From: Clostridia bacterium
GTDB taxonomy: Bacteria; Bacillota; Clostridia; Christensenellales; CAG-314
Length of the DNA stretch: 5,584 bases
Assembly (NCBI GenBank): GCA_017452035.1
Contig: JAFTNE010000086.1
Span: forward strand, 1-5,584
Direction of reading: 5' to 3'
This document shows, piece after piece, positions 1 to 2,936 of the stretch. Position 1 is the first letter of the stretch. Each line of letters opens with the position of its first letter. A program made the translations under genes and the position numbers. Below the pieces are notes generated by a model. That model was not told the DNA's origin, searched no databases, and saw only the letters and a list, made by a program, of their open reading frames with translations.

Positions 1-403
1 AGAACATCATTGGTAGGTATGCAAGGGCTTTAAAGCGTTGCTTGTGTTTGTTTTCTGCAAGGTAGCCAATTTCTGTAAATGTGCCAGTTGCGCAAACGTA
101 GCCAAACAACTCGTTGTTGACAGAGCCAATGTAGTCAATTTGTTTGCCGAAAAACTTGCTTTCGTTCAGCGTTCCACAGGGGGCAAAAATTAGGGTGCGA
201 CCTTTGCATTTGGCAAGGGCGTTTTTTAGTGTACCATCTCCGCCACACACAATAAGGGTATCGTTGTCGTCACACGTCCAGTTGGTGTGTTTGTCGATGT
301 ACTGTACCTCGGCAGTGGGGCATTGTAGCATGTTCAATAAAGCGCAAAGGTCCAAACGTTTGCAGTTGCCACTTTCGCCATTTACAATAACTTTGCAGTT
401 CAC
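1..403 (-). CDS. Diacylglycerol kinase family lipid kinase (DgkB/YegS type), N-terminal part
   Basis: The visible 134 residues form the nucleotide-binding domain of the diacylglycerol/YegS lipid kinase family, which transfers phosphate from ATP to a lipid such as diacylglycerol at the inner face of the membrane. The N-terminus has a VNGESG segment (residues 7-12) in place of the usual NPxSG loop. The family signature GGDGTL is at 54-59, PCGTLNE at 75-81 takes the place of the usual PxGTxND, and YVCATGTFTEIGY at 102-114 matches the start of the C-terminal beta-sandwich. The family is usually about 300 residues, so more than half lies off the left edge. The GTG start at 403 is chosen because AAAGGGGG lies 7 nt upstream (411-418) and an in-frame TAA lies a little further up. 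It is divergent from tcdA. Nine cysteines in 134 residues is high for a cytosolic protein. The exact substrate cannot be told. Confidence 0.88.
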   Translation of the reverse strand, partial: MNCKVIVNGESGNCKRLDLCALLNMLQCPTAEVQYIDKHTNWTCDDNDTLIVCGGDGTLKNALAKCKGRTLIFAPCGTLNESKFFGKQIDYIGSVNNELFGYVCATGTFTEIGYLAENKHKQRFKALAYLPMMF

Positions 404-410
404 AATACAA

Positions 411-418
411 CCCCCTTT
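411..418 (-). promoter_or_regulatory. Ribosome binding site deciding the GTG start of the lipid kinase
   Basis: Read on the minus strand the site is AAAGGGGG, 7 nt before GTG at 403-401. It outweighs the in-frame TTG at 418-416 (minus strand), which overlaps this site and would have no Shine-Dalgarno sequence of its own. I could not find a convincing -35/-10 pair for this gene in 404-500. The nearest -10-like strings (TACTAT, TACATA) lack a good -35. Confidence 0.65.
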
Positions 419-539
419 CAAGATATGTACAATAGTATTGAGTTGTTACATTTATCTTTGGTGCATTTTGTTGTGTGGTTGCAAGCAAAACAAATAAAAC
501 AAAAGCTTGTTCCAACCCTAAAAGCAAGTGTCATCCTTG

Positions 540-568
540 TTGACAAACTCACCTCAAAATGCTACAAT
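540..568 (+). promoter_or_regulatory. tcdA promoter (TTGACA-17-TACAAT)
   Basis: A -35 box TTGACA (540-545, 6/6) and a -10 box TACAAT (563-568, 5/6) are separated by exactly 17 nt. The predicted transcript start is near 575, which leaves only about 13 nt before the ATG at 588. The promoter lies downstream of the alternative ATG at 528, so it also argues against that longer start. Confidence 0.8.
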
Positions 569-573
569 TTTAC

Positions 574-582
574 AAAAGGAGG
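574..582 (+). promoter_or_regulatory. tcdA ribosome binding site
   Basis: AAAAGGAGG lies 5 nt before ATG 588. It decides the start: the in-frame ATG at 528 has no comparable site. The site begins almost at the predicted transcript start. Confidence 0.8.
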
Positions 583-587
583 CACCT

Positions 588-1286
588 ATGCAAGAGTTTT
601 GTCGCATGGAAATGCTTGTGGGCGCAGAGGCTCTCAACAAACTAAATAGCTGTCACGTTGCCGTGTTTGGCATTGGTGGCGTAGGTTGCTACACCGTAGA
701 GGCGCTTGCTCGCGCAGGTGTTGGCAAGCTTACCATTGTGGATGACGACAGTTTTGCCACAAGCAACGTCAATCGTCAGCTGTATGCATTGCAATCTACC
801 ATTGGACAGTCCAAAGTGGAGGTTGCAAAAGGTCGCATTGCCGACATCAACCCCAACTGCCAAGTGGACACGCGAAAGGTGCGATTTGACGGCCAAAGTT
901 GTGGTCAATTTGATTTTGCCCAATTCGACTACGTTGTAGACGCTATCGACACAGTAACAAGCAAATTGCTACTTGCAAAGTTGTGTTTTGACGTAGGCAC
1001 TCCCATTATCAGTTGCATGGGTACTGGCAACAAACTGGACCCAACTGCATTTGAAGTGGCAGATATTTTCCAAACGTCCGTTTGTCCACTTGCAAAAGTT
1101 ATGCGCAAGGAACTACGCGCTTTGGGTGTAGACAAACTAAAAGTGGTGTACTCCAAGGAAGTTCCCCAAACACCAACTCAACTGGAAACTTCCAATAAAC
1201 GTCAAACACCATCAAGCATATCTTTTGTGCCATCCGTTGCAGGCCTAATTTTGGCTGGCGAAGTAGTAAAAGATTTGATAAAATAA
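588..1286 (+). CDS. tcdA: tRNA threonylcarbamoyladenosine dehydratase
   Basis: This ThiF/MoeB/E1-like enzyme uses ATP to cyclise t6A at position 37 of ANN-decoding tRNAs into ct6A in the cytosol. In the 232-residue product the nucleotide-binding glycine loop GIGGVG is at 28-33, followed by EALARAGVG and the acidic DDD at 52-54. SNVNRQ at 59-64 contains the family's conserved arginine (R63), K76 follows, and DAID is at 118-121. The C-terminal half carries GTGNKLDP (145-152), VADI-x-T-x-VCPLAKVMRKELR (157-177), KVVYSKE (185-191) and SISFVPSVAGLILAGEV (210-226), all typical of Bacillota members. The length is slightly below the usual 240-270. The start at 588 rests on the AAAAGGAGG site and on the promoter lying between 528 and 588; the first residues (FCRMEMLVGAEAL) then align with the family N-terminus. 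It is transcribed alone and ends in a terminator. Confidence 0.95.
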   Translation: MQEFCRMEMLVGAEALNKLNSCHVAVFGIGGVGCYTVEALARAGVGKLTIVDDDSFATSNVNRQLYALQSTIGQSKVEVAKGRIADINPNCQVDTRKVRFDGQSCGQFDFAQFDYVVDAIDTVTSKLLLAKLCFDVGTPIISCMGTGNKLDPTAFEVADIFQTSVCPLAKVMRKELRALGVDKLKVVYSKEVPQTPTQLETSNKRQTPSSISFVPSVAGLILAGEVVKDLIK

Positions 1287-1301
1287 ATAAAAAACGCACA
1301 A

Positions 1302-1328
1302 AAAAGCACTTCGCAAAGAAGTGCTTTT
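1302..1328. terminator. Bidirectional intrinsic terminator between tcdA and marR
   Basis: A perfect 11-bp stem (AAAAGCACTTC 1302-1312 with GAAGTGCTTTT 1318-1328) closes a 5-nt GCAAA loop, 16 nt after the tcdA stop. On the plus strand the 3' arm ends in four T. On the minus strand it ends in five T and is followed by another T-rich run, so it works at least as well for marR, which converges on it. Confidence 0.88.
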
Positions 1329-1369
1329 GTATTTGCAAATATGTAATTTTTAAGCCACGTATCAACTTT

Positions 1370-1399
1370 TTGACAACAAAATAGGTAGTTTATTACAAT
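1370..1399 (+). promoter_or_regulatory. Candidate promoter antisense to the 3' end of marR
   Basis: TTGACA (1370-1375, 6/6) and TACAAT (1394-1399, 5/6) are spaced 18 nt apart and point into marR from its stop codon. The predicted start is near 1406. No plausible plus-strand gene follows before 2059, so any transcript would be antisense to marR. This is only a sequence match. Confidence 0.35.
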
Positions 1400-1839
1400 T
1401 ACTCGTCAATTTTTGCAAAGTATTTTGCAAGGTAGGCAAAGCAGTTGTAAAGGTTGTCAATTTCCCCTTCCTCTTGGTTGCGCAAAACGTAGTTGAGCTT
1501 TCTGTCAATTTCGGCGCGCAAAGCTTGCATCAATTGGTTGCCCTTTTCTGACGTTTGCACAAAAATCTGTCTGTGGTTGGTTTCGTCCACAGTGCGCACA
1601 ACAAGTTCGTAGCCTTCCAACGTGTCTACAACCTTTGTCAGTTGTTGGTTACTCATGGAAAGTTTTTTTGCCAAAGCCGACATGGTAAGCTTGTTTTGTT
1701 TTTCGATTATAGAAAGGCAGGTAAGTTGAGTCATAGATATTGGCGCATCTTTTAGCGACACCAAATGTCTAAAAACTCGGCGTATGTTGGGCCAAACGGC
1801 CACGATCAATTCAGCTAAATCAATGGTATTTTTACTCAT
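1399..1839 (-). CDS. MarR-family transcriptional regulator
   Basis: This small winged helix-turn-helix repressor or activator of 146 residues has the usual MarR length. N-terminal helices of the dimer interface (about 5-30) are followed by SMTQLTCLSIIEKQ (35-48). The DNA-binding part is LTMSALAKKLSMSNQQLTKVVDTLE (51-75), with the recognition helix at about 63-75. The wing has VVRTVDETNHRQIFVQTSEKG (80-100), where NHR stands where most members have DRR. C-terminal helices (about 101-144) close the dimer domain. The ATG at 1839 is preferred because AAGAGG lies 9 nt upstream and the -10 box sits at 1861-1866. A longer reading from 1869 would start upstream of the transcript. The gene is divergent from the P-loop kinase, making that gene and itself the natural targets. 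The ligand is unknown. Confidence 0.9.
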   Translation of the reverse strand: MSKNTIDLAELIVAVWPNIRRVFRHLVSLKDAPISMTQLTCLSIIEKQNKLTMSALAKKLSMSNQQLTKVVDTLEGYELVVRTVDETNHRQIFVQTSEKGNQLMQALRAEIDRKLNYVLRNQEEGEIDNLYNCFAYLAKYFAKIDE

Positions 1840-1848
1840 AGTAGTGAT

Positions 1849-1854
1849 CCTCTT
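1849..1854 (-). promoter_or_regulatory. marR ribosome binding site
   Basis: AAGAGG on the minus strand lies 9 nt before ATG 1839. The predicted transcript start falls at about 1852-1854, so the site sits at the very 5' end of the message. Confidence 0.65.
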
Positions 1855-1860
1855 TTTTAT

Positions 1861-1890
1861 ATTATACAACCTTTGTCAAAGCTTTGTCAA
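1861..1890 (-). promoter_or_regulatory. marR promoter (TTGACA-18-TATAAT) with palindrome
   Basis: On the minus strand TTGACA (1885-1890) and TATAAT (1861-1866) are both perfect and 18 nt apart. The perfect 10-bp palindrome CAAAGCTTTG (1877-1886) overlaps the -35 box and the spacer, and TTGACAAAG occurs twice in tandem here (1882-1890 and 1871-1879). MarR proteins commonly repress their own promoter by binding dyad sites in this position, so an autoregulatory operator is a reasonable inference. Confidence 0.8.
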
Positions 1891-1947
1891 CATATGTATT
1901 TCAACATAAATTTGCAAAAAGCAAAAATTAACACCAACTATTGCAGT

Positions 1948-1961
1948 TTATCACTTGATAA
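1948..1961. promoter_or_regulatory. Candidate operator TTATCA-CT-TGATAA
   Basis: This perfect 6+2+6 inverted repeat overlaps the -35 box (1955-1960) of the P-loop kinase promoter, in the divergent region shared with marR. Its size and placement suit a MarR dimer site. It is a different sequence from the palindrome at the marR promoter, so the same protein need not bind both. Confidence 0.4.
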
Positions 1962-1983
1962 CTTTTACGTTTTGTTGTAAACT
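1955..1983 (+). promoter_or_regulatory. P-loop kinase promoter (TTGATA-17-TAAACT)
   Basis: The -35 box matches 5/6 and the -10 box 4/6, spaced 17 nt. On its own the match is moderate. It gains support from GTACAAA starting 5 nt after the -10 (1988-1994), exactly as at the strong lipoprotein promoter further down. The predicted start is about 1990, giving a leader of about 69 nt. Confidence 0.55.
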
Positions 1984-2001
1984 AATGGTACAAAGTTTTT
2001 G

Positions 2002-2020
2002 CCTATCCTTTTGGGATAGG
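2002..2020 (+). promoter_or_regulatory. 5' leader hairpin of the P-loop kinase
   Basis: CCTATCC (2002-2008) pairs with GGATAGG (2014-2020) around a 5-nt loop, giving a 7-bp stem between the predicted transcript start and the ribosome site. There is no T-run directly after it (TC then A-rich), so it does not look like a terminator. A similar TATCC/GGATA hairpin lies in the lipoprotein leader. Confidence 0.6.
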
Positions 2021-2044
2021 TCAAAAAACAACAAAATGCTCAAC

Positions 2045-2050
2045 GAGAGG
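2045..2050 (+). promoter_or_regulatory. P-loop kinase ribosome binding site
   Basis: GAGAGG lies 8 nt before ATG 2059. It differs by one base from the complement of the left arm of the leader hairpin upstream. Confidence 0.6.
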
Positions 2051-2058
2051 TATTACTA

Positions 2059-2604
2059 ATGAACAAGGCAGTTGCCGTAGTAGGAATGTGTGGTTCTGGC
2101 AAAAGCGTACTTTGCAACTATTTTTGTGAACTTGGCTGGGACAAGGTTTATTTTGGTGGCGTAACAGTTAGCCAACTTATCAAACAAGGTCAAGAGGTCA
2201 ACGAACAAAACGAGCGTGCAATGCGCGAAAGCTTGCGTCAAAAGTATGGTATGGGCGCATTTGCAATACTACTCAAGGAGGAAATTGCTCAAAAGCTCGA
2301 AAAGGGAAACGTTGTTTTGGACGGCCTTTACAGCTGGGCAGAGTACAAAATCCTAAAGGAAATGTTTGGCGACCAACTTGTTGTTGTGGCAGTGGTAACA
2401 AACTGCGCAATTCGCAAACAACGTCTTGCAACACGCGCTTTCCGTCCACTTACAGCCGAGCAGGTAGATAGTCGTGATACAGCCGAGTTGGAAAACTTGG
2501 ATAAGGGTGGCCCAATTGCCAAAGCCGACTATTTCATTTTGAACAACGGTACCGAGAGCGAACTCAAACAACAGTTTGACGAACTTATGTCACAACTTGG
2601 TTAA
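2059..2604 (+). CDS. P-loop nucleotide kinase, UPF0200 / dephospho-CoA kinase-like
   Basis: This 181-residue single-domain NTPase has the Walker A loop GMCGSGKS at 9-16. VYFGGVTVSQLIKQG (30-44) and MRESLRQKYGMGAFA (55-69) resemble the substrate-binding segments of archaeal UPF0200 proteins, which have RMGDVVR and a LREKYG motif there. VVLDGLYSWAEYKILKEMFGD (85-105) corresponds to their strand and VIDGIRSxAE motif. A lid with RLATRAFRPLTAEQVDSRDTAE is at 122-143, and KADYFILNNGTESELKQQFDEL closes the fold at 155-176. The length matches that family. Bacterial homologues are often named dephospho-CoA kinase, but the classical CoaE signature is not obvious, so the substrate is open: a small phosphorylatable metabolite or nucleotide. 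It is a single-gene unit with its own terminator, divergent from marR, which may control it. Confidence 0.8.
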   Translation: MNKAVAVVGMCGSGKSVLCNYFCELGWDKVYFGGVTVSQLIKQGQEVNEQNERAMRESLRQKYGMGAFAILLKEEIAQKLEKGNVVLDGLYSWAEYKILKEMFGDQLVVVAVVTNCAIRKQRLATRAFRPLTAEQVDSRDTAELENLDKGGPIAKADYFILNNGTESELKQQFDELMSQLG

Positions 2605-2612
2605 TACAACTT

Positions 2613-2643
2613 GCCTATCAGCATTTGTCTGGTAGGCTTTTTT
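2613..2643 (+). terminator. Intrinsic terminator of the P-loop kinase
   Basis: GCCTATCAG (2613-2621) pairs with CTGGTAGGC (2629-2637), a 9-bp stem with one T-G wobble and a 7-nt loop, followed by six T (2638-2643). It begins 8 nt after the stop codon. Confidence 0.9.
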
Positions 2644-2774
2644 GTTGGAAAAATTGTATGCTTTGCCATTGTTTTAATTGTGTAACTTGTAGAAAAATAT
2701 TGCTGTTTACAGCTTTATTGCTCGTAAATTGACAACCTTTTTGTCGCGTCAAATGTTACAAACGCACTTGACTA

Positions 2775-2803
2775 TTGACATAACTTGCAATTGCATTTAT
2801 AAT
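2775..2803 (+). promoter_or_regulatory. Lipoprotein promoter (perfect TTGACA-17-TATAAT)
   Basis: Both boxes match consensus fully with the ideal 17-nt spacer, which suggests strong expression unless repressed. The spacer contains the perfect palindrome TGCAATTGCA (2786-2795). GTACAAA at 2808-2814 covers the likely transcript start near 2810, giving a leader of about 58 nt. The rest of the intergenic stretch (2644-2774) is AT-rich and shows only short dyads (GCTGT-TT-ACAGC at 2702-2713; GACAA-N5-TTGTC at 2731-2745). Confidence 0.9.
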
Positions 2804-2816
2804 ATCAGTACAAATT

Positions 2817-2835
2817 TATCCTACTTTGTAGGATA
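2817..2835 (+). promoter_or_regulatory. 5' leader hairpin of the lipoprotein gene
   Basis: TATCCTAC (2817-2824) pairs perfectly with GTAGGATA (2828-2835) around TTT. No T-run follows. The left arm extended by one base (2816-2822, TTATCCT) is also complementary to AGGATAA at 2857-2863, which overlaps the ribosome site at 2854-2859, so an alternative pairing could hide that site. Confidence 0.6.
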
Positions 2836-2853
2836 GTTGCGAAATATCGTGTT

Positions 2854-2859
2854 AGGAGG
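2854..2859 (+). promoter_or_regulatory. Lipoprotein ribosome binding site
   Basis: A full AGGAGG lies 8 nt before ATG 2868 and fixes the start. The resulting N-terminus is a complete lipoprotein signal peptide, which confirms it. Confidence 0.85.
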
Positions 2860-2867
2860 ATAAGTCT

Positions 2868-2936
2868 ATGAAGAAAACTTGTTTAGTGTTGCTTTTGGTA
2901 ATTATGGTAACAGCCACACTTTTGCTTTCTGCATGT
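2868..2936 (+). other. Lipoprotein signal peptide with lipobox
   Basis: Residues 1-23 comprise two lysines, a hydrophobic core rich in L, V, I and M, then L20-S21-A22-C23, where lipidation and signal peptidase II cleavage would occur. The next residue is Ile. Confidence 0.9.

Noticed and set aside
144..527. Open frames at 144-497 (plus) and 270-527 (minus) over the lipid kinase
   Set aside because: The lipid kinase frame holds GGDGTL and other family motifs. The other frames have no recognisable features and lack a Shine-Dalgarno site.
528..587. A longer tcdA reading from ATG 528, adding 20 residues
   Set aside because: It lacks a ribosome site, starts upstream of the TTGACA-17-TACAAT promoter, and the added residues do not fit the family N-terminus.
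1331..1340. Palindrome ATTTGCAAAT after the tcdA-marR terminator
   Set aside because: It is short and AT-rich, in a convergent gap with no nearby promoter for it to control, so it is expected by chance.
1571..1592. Inverted repeat CTGTGG...CCACAG inside marR
   Set aside because: It is 6 bp with a 10-nt loop, has no T-run, and lies in the coding sequence for the wing of the DNA-binding domain; it is likely chance.
1840..1869. A longer marR reading from ATG 1869, adding 10 residues
   Set aside because: It would start at the far side of the -10 box, so the message could not contain it. AAGAGG serves the ATG at 1839.
2702..2745. Short dyads GCTGT-TT-ACAGC and GACAA-N5-TTGTC upstream of the lipoprotein promoter
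   Set aside because: Each has only 5 bp per arm, with no T-run and no link to the promoter boxes. They were noted in the promoter entry but are not supported as separate sites.
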